DNA of 64,000 nucleotides from Hymenobacter cheonanensis (GTDB taxonomy: Bacteria > Bacteroidota > Bacteroidia > Cytophagales > Hymenobacteraceae). The DNA lies in assembly GCF_030581075.1 (NCBI RefSeq), contig NZ_JAUQSW010000001.1, positions 434,001 to 498,000 of the forward strand, read 5' to 3'. This document shows, piece after piece, positions 24,428 through 32,064 of the stretch (position 1 is the first letter of the stretch; every line of letters begins with the position of its first letter). The notes under the pieces are model-generated. The model made no database searches and was not told the DNA's origin. It saw only the letters and a program-made list of their open reading frames with translations. The translations under genes and the position numbers were made by a program.

Positions 24428-26221
24428 TTACATGCGCTCGGGCACCTCGATGCCGAGCAAGCCAAGCGTGGTTTTGATGGTCTCGCCCGCTTTAGCTGAT
24501 AAGGCTACGCGGAAGGATTTTTTCAGCGGGTCAGATTCCTTTAAAATGGAGACTTCTTTATAGAAACGGTTATTGCTTTTCGCTACTTCATAAGCGTATT
24601 GGGCTATAATAGCGGGTGACAGCGTCTTCGCTGCTTCAGCTACCGCATTTGCATAGCCTGCAAGCACCTGAATCAACTCGCTTTCAGCAGGTTCCAGAGC
24701 ACTTATTTCACTAATTTCAGTAAGTGCGACAACACCAGTCTCTTTTGCAGTACGCTGAATTTTCGAGGTACGGGCATAGGAATACTGAATAAATGGTCCT
24801 GTGTCGCCCGTCAACTGCACCGACTCTTCAGGATTGAAGAGCATGCGTTTTTTGGGGTCTACTTTCAGCAGGTAATATTTCAGCGCGCCCACGCCCAGCG
24901 TGTGGTAGAGCTGCGCCAGTTCTTCGTCGCTCAGGCCTTCGGTTTTGCCTTTTTCGAGGGTCGCGGCTTTGGCGGCTTCTTCTACTTCCTTCACCAGCTC
25001 GTCGGCATCGACCACGGTGCCCTCGCGGCTTTTCATCTTGCCGCTGGGCAGGTCGACCATGCCGTAGCTGAGGTGATGAATGGCCTCGGCGTAGGGCTTG
25101 CCCAGCTTTTTGAGCGTGGCTTGCAGCACCTGCATGTGGTAGTTCTGCTCGTCGGCGATGACGTAGATGCTGCTGTCGTAGCCAAAATCCTGGTACTTCA
25201 GCTCGGCCGTGCCCAGGTCCTGGGTGATGTAGACGCTTGTGCCATCGGCACGCAGCAGCAGCTTTTCGTCGAGGCCTTCAGCTTGTAAATCAACCCATAC
25301 CGAGCCGTTTTCCTTTTTGAAAAACACGCCCTTGGCCAGCCCCTCTTCCACGCGCTCTTTGCCCAGCAGGTAGGTGCCCGACTCGTAGTAGAACTTGTCG
25401 AAATCGACGCCGATATTGGCGTAAGTGGCATTGAAGCCGTCGTAGACCCAGCCGTTCATGCGGTGCCAGAGGGCCATTACTTCCTCGTCGCCGGCCTCCC
25501 ACTTTTGCAGCATTTCCTGGGCTTCGAGCATCAGCGGGGCCTGCTTTTTGGCTACCTCATTTGTGACACCTTCGGCCTCAAGCTGTTTGATTTCTTCGCG
25601 GTAGTGCTTCTCAAAGAGCACGTAGTACTTGCCGGCCAGGTGGTCGCCTTTCAGACCCGCGCTTTCGGGCGTGGCGCCCTCGCCAAAGCGCTGGTAGGCA
25701 ATCATCGACTTGCAGATGTGAATGCCGCGGTCGTTCACCAGGTTGGCCTTGGTGACGGTGGCCCCGGTAGCTTTCAGAATCTCAGCCACGCTGTAGCCCA
25801 GGAAATTATTGCGCAAATGGCCCAGGTGCAGGGGCTTGTTGGTGTTGGGCGACGAGTACTCGACCACCACGCGCTGGGGGCCGCCGGTGGGCACGGGCGC
25901 GCCGGCGGGGCTAGCCAGCAGTTCGCCGAAGAGCTTGAGCCACTCGGCATCGGCGATTTCGAGGTTCAGGAAGCCTTTCACCACGTTGTAGCCGCGCACG
26001 GCGGGCGCGTTGGCTTTCAGCCACTCGCCCAGGGCCTGGCCGATTTGCTCGGGGCCCTTGCCAAATGCCTTGGTGAGCGGAAACGTGACGAGGGTGAAGC
26101 TGCCGGCAAAGTCCTTGCGCGTGGGCTGAAGCACGAGGCTGGCGGCGGGAATCTCCTGCCCGAAAGTGGCCTGCGCGGCCGCTTGCAGGGCGGTTTTTAG
26201 GGTTTGTTCAAGCTGTTGCAC
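24428..26221 (-). CDS. argS: Arginyl-tRNA synthetase
   Basis: 597 residues from a GTG at 26221 (MQQLEQTLKTALQ); a -7 box ends 5 nt before it. Class I synthetase: N-terminal additional domain, then 'VEYSSPNTNKPLHLGHLRNN' (HLGH variant of HIGH), 'GKMKSREGTVV' (KMSKS region, KMKSR) and the C-terminal anticodon-binding helical bundle with 'FIQYSYARTSKIQR'. Length and order are normal. Oddity: about 24530-24850 (late C-terminal part) is AT-rich (roughly 30-55% GC per 60 bp by hand), whereas the rest is high GC. Confidence 0.96.
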   Translation of the reverse strand: MQQLEQTLKTALQAAAQATFGQEIPAASLVLQPTRKDFAGSFTLVTFPLTKAFGKGPEQIGQALGEWLKANAPAVRGYNVVKGFLNLEIADAEWLKLFGELLASPAGAPVPTGGPQRVVVEYSSPNTNKPLHLGHLRNNFLGYSVAEILKATGATVTKANLVNDRGIHICKSMIAYQRFGEGATPESAGLKGDHLAGKYYVLFEKHYREEIKQLEAEGVTNEVAKKQAPLMLEAQEMLQKWEAGDEEVMALWHRMNGWVYDGFNATYANIGVDFDKFYYESGTYLLGKERVEEGLAKGVFFKKENGSVWVDLQAEGLDEKLLLRADGTSVYITQDLGTAELKYQDFGYDSSIYVIADEQNYHMQVLQATLKKLGKPYAEAIHHLSYGMVDLPSGKMKSREGTVVDADELVKEVEEAAKAATLEKGKTEGLSDEELAQLYHTLGVGALKYYLLKVDPKKRMLFNPEESVQLTGDTGPFIQYSYARTSKIQRTAKETGVVALTEISEISALEPAESELIQVLAGYANAVAEAAKTLSPAIIAQYAYEVAKSNNRFYKEVSILKESDPLKKSFRVALSAKAGETIKTTLGLLGIEVPERM

Positions 26222-26226
26222 GAGGG

Positions 26227-26234
26227 CAAAGGTA
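26227..26234 (-). promoter_or_regulatory. -7 box of argS
   Basis: TACCTTTG on the minus strand; 5 nt separate it from the GTG start, which would put the transcription start at or next to the initiation codon. Confidence 0.55.
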
Positions 26235-26333
26235 CGGCGGGGCAGGGCGCGCCACCTAGCCAGCGGCGGGGAACGCCGCCGGCCCCGCCGGGCGTTAGCC
26301 TTTCAATTAGCGTACTTACCCAACTGGTTCCAC

Positions 26334-27557
26334 GTGTCTTTTTCCCGCTTATCCATTTTAGCCCGCGTTCGCTTCGGCTGGCTGCTGGCCGCCCTGCTCG
26401 CCGCCCCGGCCTGCAAAAGCCATTCGCCGGCCCCCGGCCCCACCGCTACCGCGCCTACTCCCGCGGCCGACGCCCCGGTGCTCACGGGCAGCACGCTCGT
26501 GGGCGAGTATAGCGCCGCCACGCTGGCCAGCCGGGCTTCGGCGGTGCCGCTGGTGGGGGCGCTGGTACAATATCCTATTAAGGTGTACCGCCTCACCTAC
26601 CGCACCCACACGCCCGACGGCCAGGAAACCACCGCCTCGGGCGCGGTGCTGGTGCCGGTGGCTACCCAGGCGCTGCCGGTGCTCAGCTACCAGCACGGCA
26701 CGCTGCTGCCCAGCAGCGAGGGCCAGGCGCCGTCGTACTACGCGCCGGGCAGCGATGTATGGTCTATCGTGTCCATCCTGGCCTCGACGGGCTACGTGGT
26801 GTCGGCGCCCGACTACCTGGGCTACGGCGCCAGCAAGGCCCTGCCCCACCCCTACGAGCACGCCGCCTCGCTCGCCTCCGCTTCGGCCGATATGCTGCGG
26901 GCCACCCGCGAGTTTTGCCAGCAGCAAAAAGTGAGTGTTAATCAGAAGAATTTCCTGCTAGGGTACTCCGAGGGTGGCTACGCCACCATGGCCCTGCACA
27001 AATTATTGCAAGAGAAATACGCCGCCACGCTGCCCGTGGCGGCCAGCGCGCCCGGCGCGGGCGCCTACCACAAAACGGCTTTTGCCAAGTATATTTTGCA
27101 GAGCACCCAGCCGCTCAACTTCCTGAGTACCTACGTGTGGGTGCTGCGCACCTACGACCGCGTGTATGCCCTCAACCGGCCCTACTCCTTTTATTACCTG
27201 GAGCCCTACGCCACCCAGCTGCAAGCCAATCCGCTGGCCGAGGTACCTAGCCAGGCCAGCCAGCTTTTCGCCACAACATTTCGCCAGGCGGTGCTGAATA
27301 ATTCGGATGCGGCGCTCAACAATGCCCTAGCCGACAACGATATCTACGACTGGAAGCCCACCGCTCCGCTCGCCCTCTTCCACGGCACCGCCGATGACTA
27401 CGTGCCGTTCTTCAACTCGCAGGATGCCTACGACGCCATGCAGCAGCGCGGCGCCACGCAGGTCGAGCTGCATCCCATTCAGGGCGGCACGCATTTTTCA
27501 TCGGCAGCCGCTTACACGCTCGGGGCGTATAGCTTCATTAGCCAGTATAATAAGTAG
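26334..27557 (+). CDS. Secreted lipoprotein alpha/beta-hydrolase (esterase/lipase-like)
   Basis: 407 residues if it starts at GTG 26334, which gives a proper signal 'MSFSRLSILARVRFGWLLAA' ending in 'APAC' (Cys27 as lipobox); no ATG lies before the signal. A Pro/Ala linker follows. Catalytic triad candidates: Ser in 'NFLLGYSEGGYATMA', Asp in 'FHGTADDYVPF', His in 'IQGGTHFSSA'. The segment 'VVSAPDYLGYGAS' is typical of the secretory-lipase/prolyl-oligopeptidase-like fold. An envelope-anchored esterase is likely; substrate unknown. It is divergent from argS. Confidence 0.8.
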   Translation: MSFSRLSILARVRFGWLLAALLAAPACKSHSPAPGPTATAPTPAADAPVLTGSTLVGEYSAATLASRASAVPLVGALVQYPIKVYRLTYRTHTPDGQETTASGAVLVPVATQALPVLSYQHGTLLPSSEGQAPSYYAPGSDVWSIVSILASTGYVVSAPDYLGYGASKALPHPYEHAASLASASADMLRATREFCQQQKVSVNQKNFLLGYSEGGYATMALHKLLQEKYAATLPVAASAPGAGAYHKTAFAKYILQSTQPLNFLSTYVWVLRTYDRVYALNRPYSFYYLEPYATQLQANPLAEVPSQASQLFATTFRQAVLNNSDAALNNALADNDIYDWKPTAPLALFHGTADDYVPFFNSQDAYDAMQQRGATQVELHPIQGGTHFSSAAAYTLGAYSFISQYNK

Positions 27558-27579
27558 CACTTCCTCATGTAAAAATAAA

Positions 27580-27689
27580 AAACGTCCGTTATGCTGAGCT
27601 TGCCGAAGCATCTTGGTAGGGAACGCTAGAATACTATCCTTTACGCAACCAGCCAAGATGCTTCGGCAAGCTCAGCATGACGGACGTTT
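27580..27689. repeat. Palindromic intergenic repeat (CATGCTGAGCTTG subfamily, longer loop)
   Basis: Left arm AAACGTCCGTTATGCTGAGC, right arm GCTCAGCATGACGGACGTTT, with ~38-bp arms and a ~35-nt loop. Sits between convergent esterase and arginase genes. Confidence 0.9.
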
Positions 27690-27723
27690 CTGAGTTTTAG
27701 CTCTCGCGTTACTCAGTTGAGGG

Positions 27724-28701
27724 CTAGCTGCGGCTCACTACCTCGTCCATCCTGAGCCGGCGCTCGATGGCGGCGGTGGCTTTTTCCAAGATGTTGAAAG
27801 CGTTTTTCGCCATCGTGTTCTCGTTGTCGAGCGTGGGGTTGATTTCGCCCATCTCGAAGCACACCACGCGCTCGTTTTCGAGCAAATCCTGGCACAGGTT
27901 TTCGCCTTCGGATAGAAAGAGCCCGTCGGCTACCGGCGTGCCTGTGCCGTGGCTGAACTGCGAATCGAGGCTATCCACGTCGAACGAAATGTACACCAGG
28001 TCGCAGAAGCGCAGGTGCTCGTAAATCTCGCGGGCTAGCCGGCGCGAGCCTTTGGCCTTGATTTCGGGCAGCCTTATCCACTTGATGCCCAGGCGCTCGA
28101 TAAGGGCGTCTTCTTCCGCCTCGGTGTCGCGCACGGCCACGTACACCAGGTGCTCGGGGCGCAGCTTGGGGCCGGGCTCGGCCAGGTTTTGGAGGCGGCG
28201 CCAGAAAAACTCAGTTTCGGCATCGGGCTGGTTGTGCTGGCAGGGCAGGTTGTCTTCGCCCAGCGCGGCGGCCAGGGGCATACCGTGCACGTTGCCGCTG
28301 GGCGTAGTGTAGGGCGAATGAATGTCGGCGTGCGCATCTATCCAGATGACACCCAAGGTCTTGGCCGGATACGCGGCCTTGATGCCCGCAATCGTGGCGT
28401 TGGCGCTGCTGTGGTCGCCGCTCAGCACCAGCGGAAACTCGCCGAAGCGCAGCGTTTGCTCCACGGCGCTGGCCACGCCTTTTTGCACGGTATAGATGGC
28501 GTCGATGTGCCTGGCGTGCGGAAACGGGTTCTTCTCAAACAACACGTGGTTGAGGTCGGGCACGGCCACCGAGTTGTAGCGCCGGAAATAATCGGAACCC
28601 TTGTTGAGGCAGGCAATACGCAGGGCATCGATGCCCAGGCTGGCGCCGCGCGTGCCGGCTCCCAGTTCGGAGCGGACTTCCAGTAACTTAATGCGTTTCA
28701 T
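27724..28701 (-). CDS. Arginase/agmatinase family ureohydrolase (probable arginase)
   Basis: 325 residues from ATG 28701 (MKRIKLLEVRSELGAGTRGA). Binuclear manganese sites are visible: 'LVLSGDHSSANATIAG' (His), 'LGVIWIDAHADIHSP' (DAHAD) and 'LVYISFDVDSLDSQF' (DVD). The opening 'SELGAGTRGASLG' fits arginase (EcGAGxRG) rather than agmatinase. Hydrolyses L-arginine to ornithine and urea in the cytoplasm. It is divergent from arginine decarboxylase across a 223-bp gap, so two arginine-consuming enzymes share one control region. Confidence 0.85.
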   Translation of the reverse strand: MKRIKLLEVRSELGAGTRGASLGIDALRIACLNKGSDYFRRYNSVAVPDLNHVLFEKNPFPHARHIDAIYTVQKGVASAVEQTLRFGEFPLVLSGDHSSANATIAGIKAAYPAKTLGVIWIDAHADIHSPYTTPSGNVHGMPLAAALGEDNLPCQHNQPDAETEFFWRRLQNLAEPGPKLRPEHLVYVAVRDTEAEEDALIERLGIKWIRLPEIKAKGSRRLAREIYEHLRFCDLVYISFDVDSLDSQFSHGTGTPVADGLFLSEGENLCQDLLENERVVCFEMGEINPTLDNENTMAKNAFNILEKATAAIERRLRMDEVVSRS

Positions 28702-28924
28702 CGGGTGGGAAAAGAGGTTGACGTGAGGCGGCTGCATCGTACCGCTAGCATCTCTTTTTAAGAAACCCTAGCGAGCGCTGCCTTGCGGCGCGTGCGCCGT
28801 AGCCATGTCGCTTCCTTTCATCGGAAACCGATGCGAGCGTGGCCGGCTGGTTTCCGGCCCCCGGCGGTACTTTTGGTACGCCGGCCCGTAAAGGTCGGAA
28901 ATTATCGCCGTTTTTCCACCTTCG

Positions 28925-30340
28925 ATGGATACCTACCAGGACCTCATTACCCAAACCTTCGATTTTCCGAATGCCGATTTTCAGGTGCGTGAAAACGAAT
29001 TGTTTTTCCACGACATCGACCTGATGGCCCTGGTCGAGAAGCACGGCACGCCGCTGCGCCTCACCTATTTACCTAAAATCAGCTCCCAGATTCAGCGGGC
29101 CAAAAAGTGGTTTGCCGACGGCATTGCCAGCACCGGCTACACCGGCTCGTATTCCTACGCCTACTGCACCAAGTCGTCGCACTTCCGCTTCGTGCTCGAT
29201 GAGGCGCTGAAGAACGACGTGCACCTCGAAACCTCGTCGTGGTTCGACATCAGCATCATTCGCTCGCTCTACGAGCAGGGCAAGTTTGGCAAGGATAAGT
29301 ACATCATTTGCAACGGGTTCAAGACGGCCGAGTACAAGCAGGAAATCTCCGACCTCATCAACGATGGGTTTGTGAACTGCCTGCCCATCCTCGACTCGCC
29401 CAACGAAATCGACTACTACCACGACCACGTCAAAACCAAAACCAACCTGGGTTTGCGGCTAGCCTCCGATGAGGAGCCGCGCTTCCAGTTCTACACCTCG
29501 CGCCTGGGTATTCGCTACGCCGACGCGGTGCCGCTCTACGAGCAAAAAATCAAGGACGACCCGCGCTTTGAGCTTACCATGCTGCATTATTTCATCAGCA
29601 CGGGCATCAAGGATACGTCCTATTACTGGTCGGAACTGTCGCGCTTCATCCACAAGTACTGCGAGCTGCGCAAAATCTGCCCCACGCTGCAAACCATTGA
29701 CATTGGCGGCGGCCTGCCTATCCAGACTTCAATTCAACTGGAGTACGATTACCCGTACATGATTGCCGAAATCCTGCGTACCATCCAGCGCATCTGCGCC
29801 GAGGAAGGCGTGCCAGAGCCCAATATCTTCACCGAGTTTGGCATCTTCACGGTGGGCGAAAGCGGGGCCACCATCTACTCGATTCTGGACGAGAAATTAC
29901 AGAACGACAAGGAGTTGTGGTACATGATTGATGGCTCGTTCATCACCAACCTGCCCGATACCTGGGCGCTCAACCAGCGCTTCATCATGCTGGCCCTCAA
30001 CGGCTGGAACCGCCCCTACCGCAAAATCCAGCTCGGCGGCCTCACCTGCGACTCGCAGGACTACTACAACTCGGAAAAGCACATTTACCAGACCTTCCTG
30101 CCGCAGCTGCAAGTCCCGCGCAACCAGCCGGCCAGCACGGCGCCTATCTACGTAGGCTTCTTCCACACGGGCGCCTACCAGGAAAGCCTGAGCGGCTACG
30201 GCGGCATCAAGCACTGCCTCATTCCGGCGCCCAAGCATGTCATCCTCGACCGCGCCGAAGACGGCACCCTTACCGACTACGTGTTTGCGCCCAAACAGGA
30301 GGCTAGCAGCATGCTCAAAATCCTGGGCTATACTGAATAA
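28925..30340 (+). CDS. speA: Arginine decarboxylase, PLP-dependent (Bacteroidota short form)
   Basis: 471 residues. Alanine-racemase-fold (group IV) decarboxylase: PLP lysine in 'GSYSYAYCTKSSHF', glycine loop 'LQTIDIGGGLPIQTS', and 'FTEFGIFTVGESGATIYSIL'. Members of this length (about 460-470 aa, without the long insertions of E. coli SpeA) are the standard Bacteroidota arginine decarboxylase, which makes agmatine for polyamine synthesis. No agmatine deiminase or carbamoylputrescine amidase is in the window. The 223 bp upstream hold no recognisable operator. Confidence 0.88.
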   Translation: MDTYQDLITQTFDFPNADFQVRENELFFHDIDLMALVEKHGTPLRLTYLPKISSQIQRAKKWFADGIASTGYTGSYSYAYCTKSSHFRFVLDEALKNDVHLETSSWFDISIIRSLYEQGKFGKDKYIICNGFKTAEYKQEISDLINDGFVNCLPILDSPNEIDYYHDHVKTKTNLGLRLASDEEPRFQFYTSRLGIRYADAVPLYEQKIKDDPRFELTMLHYFISTGIKDTSYYWSELSRFIHKYCELRKICPTLQTIDIGGGLPIQTSIQLEYDYPYMIAEILRTIQRICAEEGVPEPNIFTEFGIFTVGESGATIYSILDEKLQNDKELWYMIDGSFITNLPDTWALNQRFIMLALNGWNRPYRKIQLGGLTCDSQDYYNSEKHIYQTFLPQLQVPRNQPASTAPIYVGFFHTGAYQESLSGYGGIKHCLIPAPKHVILDRAEDGTLTDYVFAPKQEASSMLKILGYTE

Positions 30341-30408
30341 TAAATGAGCCGGTTTGGAGGTTAGGCAGGAAGAAAATAACTATTCTCAGAAACTCTCCCG
30401 GCTCGTAA

Positions 30409-30437
30409 TTGCTTAAGGCAGATAGCCCTTATCTTTG
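30409..30437 (+). promoter_or_regulatory. Promoter of the 48-aa lipoprotein
   Basis: TTG at 30409-30411 and TATCTTTG at 30430-30437, separated by 18 bp: a textbook Bacteroidota -33/-7 pair, 35 nt before ATG 30473. Confidence 0.7.
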
Positions 30438-30472
30438 AAATCTAACCGCGACTCTCTCAACCAATACCTTTT

Positions 30473-30619
30473 ATGAAGAAGCTTCTTATCCTGGCCGTTG
30501 GGGCCGCCACCCTCGGCCTCGGCGCCTGCAACCGCCAGACCTGCCCCGCCTACACCTCGGCCAGGTCGGCCGCCGCGCCGGTTACGGCCAGCACCGCCAC
30601 GGCGATAGAGCGCCAGTAA
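30473..30619 (+). CDS. Very small lipoprotein (48 aa)
   Basis: A 48-residue frame from ATG 30473 to TAA 30619. It begins MKKLLILAVGAATLGLGAC, a signal peptide with lipobox LGAC (Cys19), followed by 'NRQTCPAYTSARS' and an Ala/Thr-rich end. The lipobox, a canonical promoter 35 nt upstream and a rho-independent terminator 22 bp after the stop all support a real single-gene unit. Mature peptide ~30 residues with one further Cys. Function unknown; an outer-membrane or periplasmic anchor peptide is likely. Confidence 0.75.
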   Translation: MKKLLILAVGAATLGLGACNRQTCPAYTSARSAAAPVTASTATAIERQ

Positions 30620-30641
30620 GGCTAGCCCCTACTTTTTAATG

Positions 30642-30685
30642 AAAGCGCCCGGTCTGCACGTAAGTGCGGGCCGGGCGCTTTTTTA
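30642..30685 (+). terminator. Terminator after the 48-aa lipoprotein
   Basis: AAAGCGCCCGG (30642-30652) pairs with CCGGGCGCTTT (30671-30681) followed by TTTT. The next ~150 bp to 30838 are AT-rich with no gene. Confidence 0.8.
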
Positions 30686-30837
30686 TGGGCTGGCGTGGGG
30701 CGTTACTACTTAAGCTCTCTCCTATAGCTAAAAGCTATTTTTTAGTTTATTTAGTCGGTCTTTCAACCACGAGGCTTAGCTCTACGTCTTAGTAAGCTGA
30801 CCGCTGGTTAGTTAACAGCTTCATTTCTTTTCTTCCT

Positions 30838-32004
30838 ATGCTTCGTTTTTACGCCTTGCTAACTGGCTTATGGCTGCTAACAATCATTCCTGCCTTTGCA
30901 CAGCCAGGGAAGTTCAATGGGTTGAGCACCGACCTTAGCAACCTCTACCGGCTCTCGGATGCTAAGAGTCGGTCCATCAGCCCAGAAAACCCAACTGGTG
31001 GCAAAGGCCAGGGTAGCCGCGCTACCGAAGGCACCGGCAAGAATGCTGCGCGCGACCTCGGCCCCGGCTGGAAAATTAGCCCTAGCATCATCGTAAAGCC
31101 TGGCGAAACCGCCGTGCTAGCCGATATGAGCGGGCCAGGCGCCGTGCAGCGCATCTGGATGACGCCCACCGGGCACTGGCGCTTCGAGATTTTACGGGTC
31201 TACTGGGACGATGAGACTACGCCATCTATTGAAGTGCCAGTGGGTGATTTTTTTGGGCAGGGCTGGGAGGAAATGTCCTACCTCACTTCGCTTCCCATCT
31301 TGGCTAGCCCCGGCCGGGCCTTCACCTCCTATTGGCAAATGCCCTTTCGTAAGCGGTGCCGCATGACGCTTACCAACATCGATGAGGAGCCCATGACCAT
31401 CTATTACCAGGTAGATTATGTGTTGACGGATGTGCCAGCTGATGCGGCGTATTTCCACGCCCAGTTTCGGCGCCAGAATCCCATGACGGCAGGCGTACCC
31501 TACGTCATTCTGGACGGTGTGAAGGGCAAGGGACAGTACGTAGGCACCTTTCTGGCCTGGAGCCCCCACAGCAACGATTGGTGGGGGGAAGGAGAAGTCA
31601 AGTTTTACCTCGACGGCGATGGCCAGTACCCTACCATCAACAACACGGGGCTGGAAGACTACTTCCTGGGCTCGTACAATTTTGAGAATAAAAAGACCCG
31701 CGAGTACGTGCCGTTTTGCACGCCCTACGGTGGCCTCAACCAGGTAATCAAGGGCAACGGTCTTTATAACGTGCAGCAGCGCTTTGGCCTCTACCGCTGG
31801 CATGTGCCCGACCCCATCCGGTTTGATAAAGACTTGCGCGTAACGGTGCAGGGGCTGGGCTGGCGCTACAATGGCCGTTACTTGCTCACCCGCGATGACG
31901 TGGCCTCGGTAGCTTATTGGTATCAGACCGAGCCGCACGCCCCCTTCCCCAAGCTGCCTAGCAAGGACGACTTGGAGGTGAGTCACTACGGCATGTACGA
32001 CTAG
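30838..32004 (+). CDS. GH172 (DUF2961) family secreted glycoside hydrolase
   Basis: 388 residues; signal peptide 'FYALLTGLWLLTIIPAFA'. DUF2961 core: 'GAVQRIWMT', 'WDDETTPSIEVPVGDFFGQG', 'QVDYV', 'WWGEGEVKFYLDGD', 'NNTGLEDYFLGSYNF' and 'LYRWHVPDPIRFDKDLRV'. The two Glu in GEGEVK and TGLEDYF are the conserved acidic pair expected to be catalytic. Characterised GH172 enzymes act on difructose dianhydride or D-arabinan; which applies here is unknown. It is smaller than most multidomain members. GC is clearly below its neighbours (about 50-57% in hand-checked lines). There is no SusCD pair nearby. Confidence 0.85.
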   Translation: MLRFYALLTGLWLLTIIPAFAQPGKFNGLSTDLSNLYRLSDAKSRSISPENPTGGKGQGSRATEGTGKNAARDLGPGWKISPSIIVKPGETAVLADMSGPGAVQRIWMTPTGHWRFEILRVYWDDETTPSIEVPVGDFFGQGWEEMSYLTSLPILASPGRAFTSYWQMPFRKRCRMTLTNIDEEPMTIYYQVDYVLTDVPADAAYFHAQFRRQNPMTAGVPYVILDGVKGKGQYVGTFLAWSPHSNDWWGEGEVKFYLDGDGQYPTINNTGLEDYFLGSYNFENKKTREYVPFCTPYGGLNQVIKGNGLYNVQQRFGLYRWHVPDPIRFDKDLRVTVQGLGWRYNGRYLLTRDDVASVAYWYQTEPHAPFPKLPSKDDLEVSHYGMYD

Positions 32005-32064
32005 CCCCAGACATAGCCGCGCTGCCTAACTGAATGGGTAGTTAACCTGCTCATTACCCTTCCA

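Noticed and set aside
23604..27689. Possible CRISPR array from recurring near-identical palindromes
   Set aside because: The copies are kilobases apart, each between different genes, with no regular spacers and no cas genes.
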